A stretch of 64,000 nt of DNA from Comamonas terrae (GTDB lineage Bacteria > Pseudomonadota > Gammaproteobacteria > Burkholderiales > Burkholderiaceae_C): positions 36,685 to 100,684 of the forward strand of contig NZ_BCNT01000014.1 in the NCBI RefSeq assembly GCF_001544075.1. Reading direction: 5' to 3'. This document shows, in pieces, positions 10,152 to 17,824 of this stretch; the stretch's first letter is position 1; every line of letters starts with the position of its first letter. The position numbers and the translations under genes are program-made. The notes under the pieces are model-generated. The model was not told where the DNA came from. It made no database searches and saw only the letters and a list, made by a program, of their open reading frames with translations.

Positions 10152-11044
10152 ACCTGGATGCCCGCCAGCGGGCCATGCTGGAAGCCATGGGCATCACCGT
10201 CTGGCTGCCCGCCCCCCCAATGCCTGCGCCGGACGTGCCCCAAGCCCCCGAAACGCCCGTGGCCAGCGCTGCGCCCGCCCCGTTGCGCGAAGCCGTGGCG
10301 CGGGCGCCCGGGATTCCCGAGCCGCCCGTCGAGGCACCCGCGGCCCCGGTGCCCTCCGCGCCCGCCATGCAGCAGCGTGCCCCTGCACCGGCTCCCGTTC
10401 CGGCTCCGGATCCCGCCCCTTCCGCCGTCCGCCAGGACAGCGCCGCGCGCGCGCCCCGCAGCTATGTGCAGCATCCCGCCGCCGGCCCGGCCGGCGAACC
10501 CGGCGTGGGCTGGCGCCTGGGCCGGCCGCAGAAGGTCTATCCCGATGCCGGAGGCAGCGAGCCGATGCCGGCGCAGGGTGGCTGGCTGATCCTGCTGGAG
10601 CCGCCGGCCAATCCGCTGCCGCTGAGCCCGGCGCAAAAGCCCGGCCCCGGCTGCGCCCAAACCGCACTCGAAGGCGATGCGGCCAGGCTGCTGGACAACA
10701 TGCTGCGCGCGCTGCAGCTGCAAAAGCATCCGCGTGTCTTCAGTGCCGCACTGCACCGCGCCCCGGCCGATGCCGCCCAGCCGGCCGAGCCCCTGCAGCC
10801 CGCGCTCGAGGCATTGCTGCACGAACTGCGGCCCGACTGCGTGCTGGTGCTGGGCCTGGCCAGCGCGCGCGCCGTGCTGGGCCGGCACGAGGCCCTGGGC
10901 CGCCTGCGCGCCGAGCCGCACCGCATTGCCGGCGTGCCCACGGTGGTGACCTACGACCCGAACTACCTGCTGCGCGCACCCCAGGCCAAGGCCGGCGCCT
11001 GGGCCGATCTGTGCCACGCCCTGGCGTTCACCCAGGCCGTGTGA
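10142..11044 (+). CDS. holD: Probable DNA polymerase III psi subunit (HolD-like), uracil-DNA-glycosylase-like fold
   Basis: This 300-aa protein has three parts: a short N-terminal segment containing MGITVW (about 16-21), a long Pro/Ala-rich linker (about 25-150), and a C-terminal domain that looks like a degenerate family-4 uracil-DNA glycosylase (for example VTYDPNYLLRAP near 270-281). The Gly-Glu-rich loop and His of active UDGs are not seen, so glycosylase activity is doubtful. The N-terminal peptide resembles the E. coli psi peptide LGITQW that binds chi. The C-terminal LLRAPQAKAGAW resembles the psi tail, and the gene sits next to rimI, as holD does in E. coli. The HolD assignment is therefore an inference from motif and position; automated tools would probably call it a UDG-family protein. 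Confidence 0.6.
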   Translation: MVLNLDARQRAMLEAMGITVWLPAPPMPAPDVPQAPETPVASAAPAPLREAVARAPGIPEPPVEAPAAPVPSAPAMQQRAPAPAPVPAPDPAPSAVRQDSAARAPRSYVQHPAAGPAGEPGVGWRLGRPQKVYPDAGGSEPMPAQGGWLILLEPPANPLPLSPAQKPGPGCAQTALEGDAARLLDNMLRALQLQKHPRVFSAALHRAPADAAQPAEPLQPALEALLHELRPDCVLVLGLASARAVLGRHEALGRLRAEPHRIAGVPTVVTYDPNYLLRAPQAKAGAWADLCHALAFTQAV

Positions 11045-11118
11045 CGCCTGGCACGCTCGGAACGGAACAATTCCCCGGCCTGCACTACCCCATCGGTGCC
11101 GCTGGCCGTTTGATGCAG

Positions 11119-11130
11119 TGCAACGTTGCA
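11119..11130. promoter_or_regulatory. 12-bp palindrome upstream of corA
   Basis: TGCAACGTTGCA is a perfect palindrome about 190 bp before the corA start in an otherwise gene-free stretch (11045-11321). It could be a regulator site. No factor is identified. Confidence 0.3.
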
Positions 11131-11232
11131 TAATTGCCAGCTTTCAGACAGCCAACCGTCACTCGTCCCCAGCCCTTGGCCCGGGACGCATATTCAGCGA
11201 AAGAAAACCGTGGAACCCTACCCCAGTTGGTA

Positions 11233-11273
11233 GCTTTCAACTCCCGGCCGACAGGACTAGCGGGGTTGAAAGC
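11233..11273 (+). promoter_or_regulatory. Leader hairpin before corA
   Basis: GCTTTCAACTCC (from 11233) can pair with GGGGTTGAAAGC (11262-11273), giving a 9-bp perfect core extended past one mismatch, with a loop of roughly 17 nt. It ends 48 bp before the corA ATG. The position suggests an RNA leader structure or an operator dyad. It does not match any riboswitch I recognise. Confidence 0.4.
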
Positions 11274-11321
11274 GCACCCCATCACCGCCAAAAGCCTTGA
11301 GAACACACCGGGAGTGAGCTG

Positions 11322-12308
11322 ATGCTCAACATCTTTACGCTGGCCAACGGCCGCCTTGTCCAGGAAGAAATCGAGTCCCTTGAAGACCTGTCGCGCTTTC
11401 GTCCCATCTGGGTGGACCTGGAATCGCCCACGCCCGAGGAAAAGCGCTGGATCAAGCAGCACTACGAGCTGTCGATTCCCGAGGACGCCATGGACGACGA
11501 CATCGAGGAGTCGGCCCGCTTCTACGAGGAAGACAACGGCGAGTTGCACATCCGCAGCGACTTTCTGATCGACGATGTCGAGGACTCGCGCTCGGTGCGC
11601 GTGGCCTTCATCCTCAACGAGCACAACCAGAACCTGCGCAGCTGCGGCGTGCTGTTCTCCATCCACGACGAGGACGTGCCCGTGTTCCGGCTGCTGCGCA
11701 TGCGCGCGCGCCGCGCGCCAGGCCTCATCGACGAGGCCAAGGACGTGCTGCTCAAGCTCTTCGACGCCGATGCCGAATACTCGGCCGACACGCTGGAGCG
11801 CATCTACGACGACCTCGAGAAGGCCAGCAAGATGGTGCTGTCGGGCGACGTGACCGACGACGTGGCGCGCGACGTGCTGGGCGCCATCGCGCGCCAGGAA
11901 GACCTGAACGGCCGCATCCGCCGCAACGTCATGGACACGCGCCGCGCCGTGAGCTTCATGATGCGCTCCAAGATGCTCAACGCCGAGCAGTTCGAGGAAG
12001 CGCGCCAGATCCTGCGCGACATCGAGTCGCTGGACAGCCACACGGCCTTCCTGTTCGACAAGATCAACTTCCTGATGGACGCCACGGTCGGCTTCATCAA
12101 CATCAACCAGAACAAGATCATCAAGATCTTCTCGGTGGCCAGCGTGGCGCTGCTGCCGCCCACGCTGATCGCCAGCGTCTACGGCATGAACTTCAAGTTC
12201 ATGCCCGAGCTGGAATGGGAATTCGGCTACGGCTATGTGGTGCTGCTGATGATCGCCAGCGCCGTGGGCCCCATGCTGTACTTCAGGAAGCGCGGCTGGC
12301 TCAAGTAG
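11322..12308 (+). CDS. corA: CorA-family magnesium/cobalt transporter
   Basis: This 328-aa channel forms pentamers in the inner membrane and imports Mg2+ (also Co2+, Ni2+). The N-terminal two thirds is the acidic/basic cytoplasmic funnel with long helices. Two C-terminal membrane segments flank the signature YGMNF (GMN at about 288-290), and the short basic tail RKRGWLK ends the protein, all as in the family. An AGTGAGC stretch lies just before the ATG. It stands alone, with a structured, unusually long 5' region (see the leader hairpin) and a short acidic-protein gene downstream. Confidence 0.95.
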   Translation: MLNIFTLANGRLVQEEIESLEDLSRFRPIWVDLESPTPEEKRWIKQHYELSIPEDAMDDDIEESARFYEEDNGELHIRSDFLIDDVEDSRSVRVAFILNEHNQNLRSCGVLFSIHDEDVPVFRLLRMRARRAPGLIDEAKDVLLKLFDADAEYSADTLERIYDDLEKASKMVLSGDVTDDVARDVLGAIARQEDLNGRIRRNVMDTRRAVSFMMRSKMLNAEQFEEARQILRDIESLDSHTAFLFDKINFLMDATVGFININQNKIIKIFSVASVALLPPTLIASVYGMNFKFMPELEWEFGYGYVVLLMIASAVGPMLYFRKRGWLK

Positions 12309-12394
12309 GAGGCCGGTACGGCGCATCGGCCTGCTCCTACCGGCAGGCACGCACTGCGCCCACTCCCCGGGGATTCATGCGCGTTCAGGCTAAT

Positions 12395-12411
12395 GCCATG
12401 CAATGCATGGC
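12395..12411. promoter_or_regulatory. 17-bp palindrome before the acidic protein gene
   Basis: GCCATGCA and TGCATGGC form a perfect 8-bp dyad around one central A, 30 bp upstream of the ATG at 12442. It is a possible operator; no regulator is assigned. Confidence 0.35.
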
Positions 12412-12441
12412 CCTGGGGCCATGCCGCAACCGGAGAACGCC

Positions 12442-12792
12442 ATGCGCATACCGAACAGCACACCCAAGCCCGATCCCAGGGAGCCGCGTATCGACCGCAG
12501 CGATGATCCCACGGCCGACCTGCCCGAGGGCGACGATATCAACGAGCATTTGAGCGCCGAGGAGGATGTGTCCGATTCCATCGAGGACATGACCGCCCAC
12601 CGCTTCGACGCCCTGCCGCAGGACGGGCCGCTCGATTTCGACGACGGCACGGATATGGGCCATCCGCGCGGCCATACCGGGCGCAGCGGGGGCACCTGGC
12701 AGGCCGAAGGCGGCGACAGCGGCGAGATCAAGCCGCCGACCGAGGTGCTGTCCGACCGCAATGGCCCCAGCGACCACAGGAACCGGCGTTGA
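12442..12792 (+). CDS. Small acidic hydrophilic protein, unknown function
   Basis: This 116-aa protein has no signal peptide, no membrane segment and no recognised domain. It is strongly acidic and probably disordered, with runs such as DLPEGDDINEHLSAEEDVSD and a Gly/Pro-rich C-terminal half ending in basic residues. The ATG at 12442 was chosen for its CGGAG ribosome site 7 nt upstream; an earlier ATG at 12403 lies inside the palindrome. Codon use matches the neighbours, which supports a real gene. No function is proposed. Confidence 0.6.
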   Translation: MRIPNSTPKPDPREPRIDRSDDPTADLPEGDDINEHLSAEEDVSDSIEDMTAHRFDALPQDGPLDFDDGTDMGHPRGHTGRSGGTWQAEGGDSGEIKPPTEVLSDRNGPSDHRNRR

Positions 12793-12815
12793 GGGAGGCT
12801 CGCGCGGCCGGGCGG

Positions 12816-12838
12816 CTTGCTATCAAAAAAGAAGCTTT
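12816..12838. repeat. Fragment of dispersed GCTATCAAA repeat family
   Basis: CTTGCTATCAAAAAAGAAGC resembles the ends of the repeat copies at 25684-25771, 33103-33122 and 47022-47056. It lies between convergent genes in a 134-bp spacer. Confidence 0.4.
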
Positions 12839-12926
12839 TCGCGCCTCTCCCATGCCTTGTGCATGGCAGAACATGCAGGAGATGCACAGAGATAAGGCGC
12901 CACCCGCTCTCTTTTGAGGAGCAGAT

Positions 12927-14195
12927 TCAGGCCGCAGCGGCCTGGCCGCGCTCGCGCACCCACAACACGATGCCGCACAGCATCACGATCACCTGCGTGC
13001 CGATCAGCGCCGCGAAGCCGGCGAAAAAGCCCGCGCTCACGCCCCCATGGCGCGACAGCGCGCCGATCACCGCGCCCATGACGGCCGGCATGAAGCCCGC
13101 CACCAGGCTGCCCGCGCCGTTGACCACGCCATAGGCGCTGGCCACGTGCTCGGGCCGTGCGCAGTGCTGCACGGTGCTCGGGATGGCCGGGCTCATCAGG
13201 CCCCAGCAGAAGTTGGCCGCAATCAGGCAGTAGGCCGCGGCATAGCGGTCCTCCATGTGGATGGCCAGCCACACGGCAGCGGCCACGCCGATGCTGCCGA
13301 AGACGAAGATCAGCGGCACCTGGCGGCGCGCGATGCGGTCGATGATCATGCCGCCCACGAACACCGCCGCCACGCTCGCGTACTGCGGCAGCGAAGCCAG
13401 CCAGCCCATCTCTCGCATCGAGAAGCCGCGCGACTCCTTGAGGTAGGCGGGCAGCCAGTTGCTGCTACCCCAGAGATAGGACAGAAAGGCCGCCGTGAGA
13501 ATGGTGATCAGCCACAGATAGCGCGTGTGCATGGCGCCGCGCACGATCCTGCCGACCTGGCCCATGGCTTCGCCCAGCGAGCGGGGCTTTGGCATGCCGG
13601 TCTCCACCTTGGGCATGCGGATGAAGGCCCAGACCAGCGGCAGGCCTAGCAGCACATTGATCAGGCCCAGCACATGGAAGGAGGTATCCCAGTTGTGGCC
13701 CACGACCAGATAGCCGACAAAGGGATAGCCTACGGCCAGACCCAGACCCGTGCCCATATTGACCAGCGAATTGGGCTTGCCGTTCTCGCGGCTCTCGAAA
13801 TGCGCCTTGATGTAGCTGCCGGCCAGCGAAAACAGCGGCCCTTCGGACACGCCCAGCAGGATGCGCGAGGCCAGCAGCAACCCGTAGCTGCTCATGGCCG
13901 GCGAGAGAAAGGTCACCACGCCCCACAGCAGCAGCCCGCCGAACAGGCTGCGGCGCACGCCGAACAGCGCCGCGCAGAATGGCGTGAGCACGAAGGACGA
14001 GACGCCGTAGCCCACCATGAAGGCCGTGGCCAGCAGGCCCTGGCGCGTGCGATCGTCGGGCGTCAGGCCGATGTGCGACAGAAAGTCGCGGTCGGTGATC
14101 AGGACCGAGATGTTGATCCGATCCACGTAGGAGATGGCGACGATCACGAACAGCGTGACCACGCCCCACCAGCGCAACGAGCGTGAGTCTTTCAT
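12927..14195 (-). CDS. MFS transporter, anion:cation symporter (ACS) type
   Basis: This 422-aa inner-membrane carrier has about twelve hydrophobic segments. The N-terminal VVTLFVIVAISYVDRINISVL and the RILLGVSEGPLFSLAGSYIKAHFE loop are typical of the ACS group that imports aromatic and organic acids with protons. The start at 14195 (MKDSRSLRWW) places the first membrane helix right at the N-terminus; the 16 upstream codons are not needed. It is the last gene of the leftward catabolic region, after the porin and Rieske genes, so uptake of that pathway's substrate is the likely role. The substrate is unknown. Confidence 0.85.
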   Translation of the reverse strand: MKDSRSLRWWGVVTLFVIVAISYVDRINISVLITDRDFLSHIGLTPDDRTRQGLLATAFMVGYGVSSFVLTPFCAALFGVRRSLFGGLLLWGVVTFLSPAMSSYGLLLASRILLGVSEGPLFSLAGSYIKAHFESRENGKPNSLVNMGTGLGLAVGYPFVGYLVVGHNWDTSFHVLGLINVLLGLPLVWAFIRMPKVETGMPKPRSLGEAMGQVGRIVRGAMHTRYLWLITILTAAFLSYLWGSSNWLPAYLKESRGFSMREMGWLASLPQYASVAAVFVGGMIIDRIARRQVPLIFVFGSIGVAAAVWLAIHMEDRYAAAYCLIAANFCWGLMSPAIPSTVQHCARPEHVASAYGVVNGAGSLVAGFMPAVMGAVIGALSRHGGVSAGFFAGFAALIGTQVIVMLCGIVLWVRERGQAAAA

Positions 14196-14312
14196 GATGT
14201 GGGTCCGGCTAGCATTGTCAAAGGGAAAAGCCGGGACCGGCACCCGCCGGCCCCGCCAGGGCGCACGTCCGGGGGGGCGCGCGGTGCGGCGGCCGGTGGG
14301 CCGCCGAAACCC

Positions 14313-14334
14313 CGGTCCGGCGGCTGCCGGACCG
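14313..14334 (-). terminator. Hairpin after the porin gene
   Basis: CGGTCCGGC / GCCGGACCG pairs over 9 bp with a 4-nt loop, just past the porin stop. The T-tract on the minus strand is short (GTTT), so this is a weak terminator candidate. Confidence 0.4.
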
Positions 14335-14345
14335 ATGGGGCAGGA

Positions 14346-15401
14346 TCAGAAGAAGTGGCGGATGCCGAACTCCAGGCCGTTGGAGTTGCCACCCGGCGTG
14401 GTGCCCGGAGCGCTCAGCCCCTGCACGCCGATGGACCGGGCCGCCGAGCCCTTGTTCTTCAGGAAGGCGTAGGTGCCGTAGACCTGGGTGCGCTTGGAGA
14501 AGTTGTAGCCATAGCCCACGCTGATCTTGTTCCAGTCGGCATTGCTGCCCGACGTGTTGTAGTGGCCGAAGGAGGCGCGCGCCTCGCCATTGCCCACGGG
14601 CGCGGTCACGCCCAGCTGCACGGCCGTGATCTTGGTGCCGCCGCGCTTTTCCGTGGCCCACAGCAGCATGGGCTTGGCCACGCCGAAGTCATAGGACAGG
14701 CCCAGGTTGCTCGCGGTCAGGTTGGTGTCGCTGGTATTGCCATAGAGCCGGCCCGTGGCCAGCGCGCCGTTGAACGCGCCCTGGCGGTAGCCCAGGCGCA
14801 GGCCGCGGTAGTCGCCCTCGCGCTTGTTGGGCGCGTTGCTGGACTGCTCGCCGAATGCCACCTGCGCCTGGCCGTAGAAGCCGCCCAGGTTCTGGGGCAG
14901 GAAGTAGCTCACCGCATTGCTGATCTGGATGGGTGCGCCGCCGGTCGAGGGCACGCCCGGAACGCCCAGCATGGTGAACGCGCCCGTGCCGCCGACGCCG
15001 TTGGTCAGGAAGGGGTCGAAGATCAGCGTGTTCAGAAAGGTGGCCGAGTCGTCGCGCCCCAGGCGGATCTCGCCCCAGCTGTCCATCAGGCTCACGGTGG
15101 AGCGGCGGTTGAAGCTCAGGCTGCCGCCGGCAGCCTTGCCGTTGCCACTGTCCACGTCCAGGCCGGCCTCGAGCCAGAAGCCCGCCTTCAGGCCGCCGCC
15201 CAGGTCCTCGGTGCCGCGAAAGCCCAGGCGGCTGATGTTGGCGCCGCCTGTGGACAGGCCGGTCTTGGACGCGCCCGAACCGCCCAGGTGGGCCACGCCC
15301 ACGTCGACGACGCCGAACAGTTCGACCTTGGACTGCGCGAAGGCAGTGCCGCCGAGGCCCGCAACCGCCGCGCCGAGCACGGGTATAAGCAATGATTTCA
15401 T
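14346..15401 (-). CDS. Gram-negative porin (Burkholderiales type)
   Basis: This 351-aa outer-membrane protein has a signal peptide (MKSLLIPVLGAAVAGLGGTAFAQS). The mature start SKVELFGVVDVGV is typical of trimeric 16-stranded porins in this group. The constriction-loop region follows SRLGFRGTEDLGGGLKAGFWLEAG, and the C-terminus FGIRHFF ends in Phe for BAM recognition. It lies 34 bp downstream of the reductase gene and is probably part of the same transcript, serving entry of the aromatic substrate. Confidence 0.93.
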   Translation of the reverse strand: MKSLLIPVLGAAVAGLGGTAFAQSKVELFGVVDVGVAHLGGSGASKTGLSTGGANISRLGFRGTEDLGGGLKAGFWLEAGLDVDSGNGKAAGGSLSFNRRSTVSLMDSWGEIRLGRDDSATFLNTLIFDPFLTNGVGGTGAFTMLGVPGVPSTGGAPIQISNAVSYFLPQNLGGFYGQAQVAFGEQSSNAPNKREGDYRGLRLGYRQGAFNGALATGRLYGNTSDTNLTASNLGLSYDFGVAKPMLLWATEKRGGTKITAVQLGVTAPVGNGEARASFGHYNTSGSNADWNKISVGYGYNFSKRTQVYGTYAFLKNKGSAARSIGVQGLSAPGTTPGGNSNGLEFGIRHFF

Positions 15402-15435
15402 GGGGATGTCTCCTCTGTGTGGTTTTGGTGTGGAA

Positions 15436-16395
15436 TCAGATGTCGAGAACCAGCTTGTCGCTCTTGCAGCCCGAGACGCAGACCATCATGACCTTGTTGC
15501 TGGCCTTCTCCTTGGGGCTGAGCACCGAGTCGCGGTGGTCCGGTATGCCTTCGAGCACGCGCGTCTCGCAGGAGCCGCAGACGCCTTCGCAGCAGCTGTG
15601 GTCCACGGCTATGCCGGCTTCCAGCAGCGTGTCCAGCAGCGACTTGTCGGGCGTGATCTCGATGAAGCGGCCGCTTTTTTTCAGCTCCACCGTGTAGTTG
15701 GTGCGCGCGTCGGAAGCGGCCTTGACCTCCACCGGCGTGAAGCGCTCGATGTGGGCGTTGGCATGGCCCAGCTCGGCACAGAACTTCTCGAAGGCGTCGA
15801 GCATGGGCGTGGGGCCGCAGGCGTAGTGGTGCAGGCCGGCCTGGGGCGCACGCTGGGCCAGCAGGCCGCGCAGATCGGGCGGGCCGCCGGCCTCGGCATC
15901 GAAATGCAGATGCAGCGGCATGCCCAGGGCCTGCAGCTCGGCCAGGAAGGCCGCGCTCTTGCGTTCGCGCGCAAAGTACAGCATCTCGAACGACTGCCCC
16001 AGGGCCTTGAGGCGGCGCGCCATGCACAGCATGGGCGTGATGCCGATGCCGCCGGCCACCAGCACCGAGTGCGTGGCGCTCTCGTCGAGCGCGAAATGGT
16101 TGCGCGGCTCGGAGATGGTGATGGGCATGCCCACGCGCAGCGATTCGTGCACGCAGCGCGAGCCGCCGCGGCTGGCGCGGTCGCGCAGCACGCCGACCAC
16201 GTAGCGGTGGCGCTCGCTGCTGTCGTTGGACAGCGAATAGCTGCGCACCAGCCCGTTGGGCAGGTGCAAGTCAATGTGCGAGCCGGCCGTGAAGGCAGGG
16301 AACTCGCCGCCGTCCAGCGGGCGCAGCTCCACGCTGATGGTGTCCTGGGCCTCGTAGCGCAGCGTGTGCACGAAGGCCTGCAAGGTGTTGCTCAT
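15436..16395 (-). CDS. Phthalate-dioxygenase-reductase-type electron transfer protein (PDR/VanB family)
   Basis: This 319-aa reductase passes electrons from NADH via flavin to a [2Fe-2S] centre and on to the oxygenase. The domain order is flavin barrel (RSYSLSND near 55-62), NAD(P) domain (VLVAGGIGITPMLCMARRL near 115) and a C-terminal plant-type ferredoxin with HSCCEGVCGSC (about 266-275) and a last Cys in VCVSGC near 305. The start overlaps the stop of the oxygenase gene by 4 bp (ATGA), so they form a matched pair. The single-protein reductase makes this a class IA-like two-component system. Confidence 0.93.
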   Translation of the reverse strand: MSNTLQAFVHTLRYEAQDTISVELRPLDGGEFPAFTAGSHIDLHLPNGLVRSYSLSNDSSERHRYVVGVLRDRASRGGSRCVHESLRVGMPITISEPRNHFALDESATHSVLVAGGIGITPMLCMARRLKALGQSFEMLYFARERKSAAFLAELQALGMPLHLHFDAEAGGPPDLRGLLAQRAPQAGLHHYACGPTPMLDAFEKFCAELGHANAHIERFTPVEVKAASDARTNYTVELKKSGRFIEITPDKSLLDTLLEAGIAVDHSCCEGVCGSCETRVLEGIPDHRDSVLSPKEKASNKVMMVCVSGCKSDKLVLDI

Positions 16396-17417
16396 GATGC
16401 GATGCCTTCGTCGATCTGTTCCTGGGCCAGGCGGCGCAGGTGGCGGCGCAGGCGCACCAGGCCGATATCGTGCTGGTAGAGGTTCTCGCGCTCGTTGGCG
16501 TCGTGCTCCATCTGCTCCATCATGATGCGGTCCTGCTCCAGCACGGCCCAGTGGCGCGCCTCGAGGCGGTTGCGGTACAGGAAGCGCCAGGTGTCGCGCA
16601 TCCAGCCGTCCACCTTGCGGCAGCGCCAGAAGAACACGGAGCACAGCTCGGCGCTGATGGGCGTGACGCAGGCGACGATGGCGAAGTTGCCGCCAGGGCC
16701 ACCAGTCTTGGGGTACGGAATTTCCAGGCGCATCCACTGCACGCCGGTTTCTCCGTATTCGGTCCAGTCGAAGTTCACGCCACGCTGGCCGACCTTCTCG
16801 AACACAAAGCCGTGCTCGGTATCACGTACCTGAAAAGTGGCCTTGCTGTCGCCCTCGGCCATGGAGTGCGACTGCTTGTGCAGGAAGGTGCCGTGCATGG
16901 GGTCCATGACGTTGTCCAGCGCGTAGCGGTAGTCGCTGCGCCACTCGGCATAGCACAGGAAGTTCGAGTACGCGGGCGAGGTCAGCTCCTCGGGCAGGGT
17001 GAACTCGGGCGCCTCGTCCACATGCTTGTCGCTGTTGTAGAGGAAGATGGCGCCATGCGCCTCGCGCACATGGAAGTCCAGCGCGGCGCGCGAGCCCTCG
17101 AGCTTGCAGCCGGGGCTGCCGGGCACCTTGGTCACGGTGCCGTCGCAGCGCACTTCCACGCCGTGGTAGGGGCAGGCCAGGCGGTCGCCCAGGTTCACGC
17201 CCTGGGACAGCGGCGCGCCGCGGTGCGGGCAGTGGTCTTCCAGCGCATGGACCTGCCCGGCGGCATCGCGCCACAGCGCGATCTTGCGGCCGAAGCGGCG
17301 CAGCGAGATGGGTTCGGTCTTGACGAAGCTGGAAGGGCAGACGGCGTACCAGAGGTTCTTCAGGCCCTGGTTGAGCAGACGGTCCACCGGATCGATGGTG
17401 ATGGTTTGTACGTTCAT
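16392..17417 (-). CDS. Rieske non-heme iron oxygenase, alpha subunit
   Basis: This 341-aa aromatic-ring-hydroxylating or demethylating oxygenase has the Rieske site CPHRGAPL (about 60) and CPYHG (about 80) giving Cys-His / Cys-His ligands. The mononuclear iron site follows in DNVMDPMHGTFLH (about 167-180). The length and the absence of a beta-subunit gene fit the phthalate 4,5-dioxygenase/vanillate demethylase group. The ATG at 17417 was chosen for GGAGCG upstream; an alternative at 17447 adds ten residues. It sits between a 73-aa companion gene (26 bp upstream) and its reductase (4-bp overlap). The substrate is not predictable. Confidence 0.93.
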   Translation of the reverse strand: MNVQTITIDPVDRLLNQGLKNLWYAVCPSSFVKTEPISLRRFGRKIALWRDAAGQVHALEDHCPHRGAPLSQGVNLGDRLACPYHGVEVRCDGTVTKVPGSPGCKLEGSRAALDFHVREAHGAIFLYNSDKHVDEAPEFTLPEELTSPAYSNFLCYAEWRSDYRYALDNVMDPMHGTFLHKQSHSMAEGDSKATFQVRDTEHGFVFEKVGQRGVNFDWTEYGETGVQWMRLEIPYPKTGGPGGNFAIVACVTPISAELCSVFFWRCRKVDGWMRDTWRFLYRNRLEARHWAVLEQDRIMMEQMEHDANERENLYQHDIGLVRLRRHLRRLAQEQIDEGIAS

Positions 17418-17443
17418 GGGGCGCTCCTGTCTCGCTCGCGGGT

Positions 17444-17665
17444 TCACTGTCCCAGGCGCGCCATCAGCGCCTGGAAGCTCTGTTCGGTCCAGGCCTCGCC
17501 GTTCTCGCCGGCGGGGCCGCTGCGGTTGATGTAGGCCACCAGCTCGGGCAGCGTCTGCACGCCTTCGCCAAAGGCGCGCTCGATGGCATCGCCCAGCAGG
17601 TCTTCGAACAGCGTGCCGGGACGCTGGCGGGCCTGGTGGGGTTCGAGATATCGATCTACAGCCAT
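17444..17665 (-). CDS. Small companion protein of the Rieske oxygenase
   Basis: This 73-aa protein starts MAVDRYLEPHQARQ and contains a helical stretch with TLFEDLLGDAIERAFGEGVQ and LPELVAYINR, then TEQSFQALMARL. I recall similar short proteins beside Rieske oxygenases that databases label recombinase-like helix-turn-helix, but I cannot confirm that here. Its ribosome site GGAGAG precedes the ATG at 17665. It is the first gene of the oxygenase unit, 26 bp ahead of the oxygenase. Possible roles are a regulator or an assembly/coupling protein; neither is shown. Confidence 0.65.
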   Translation of the reverse strand: MAVDRYLEPHQARQRPGTLFEDLLGDAIERAFGEGVQTLPELVAYINRSGPAGENGEAWTEQSFQALMARLGQ

Positions 17666-17735
17666 GGTTCTCTCCTTCGAAAACTGTCTTGAATCGTGGT
17701 TCGATTTCGTTGTCCGGGGCGCGCTGCGCATGGAA

Positions 17736-17819
17736 CTGGCGCAGTCCAAGCTCAGGGACACCGAGAAAGGGCCGCCCCGCACCGAAGGTGTCGTCCCAGG
17801 CGCGAAGCGACTCAGGGGG
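17736..17819 (-). repeat. Dispersed intergenic repeat, copy B
   Basis: An 84-bp element in reverse orientation is related to the one at 7091-7186. It starts CCCCCTGAG, ends TGCGCCAG on the minus strand, and shares the core TGCGGGGCGGCCCTT. It lies between the Bug receptor gene and the oxygenase unit and marks a probable border between two transcription units. Confidence 0.75.
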
Positions 17820-17824
17820 TCATA

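Noticed and set aside
11119..11321. M-box or other known riboswitch before corA
   Set aside because: M-box riboswitches are essentially Gram-positive, and the conserved stems are not visible here; it was kept only as an unassigned leader.
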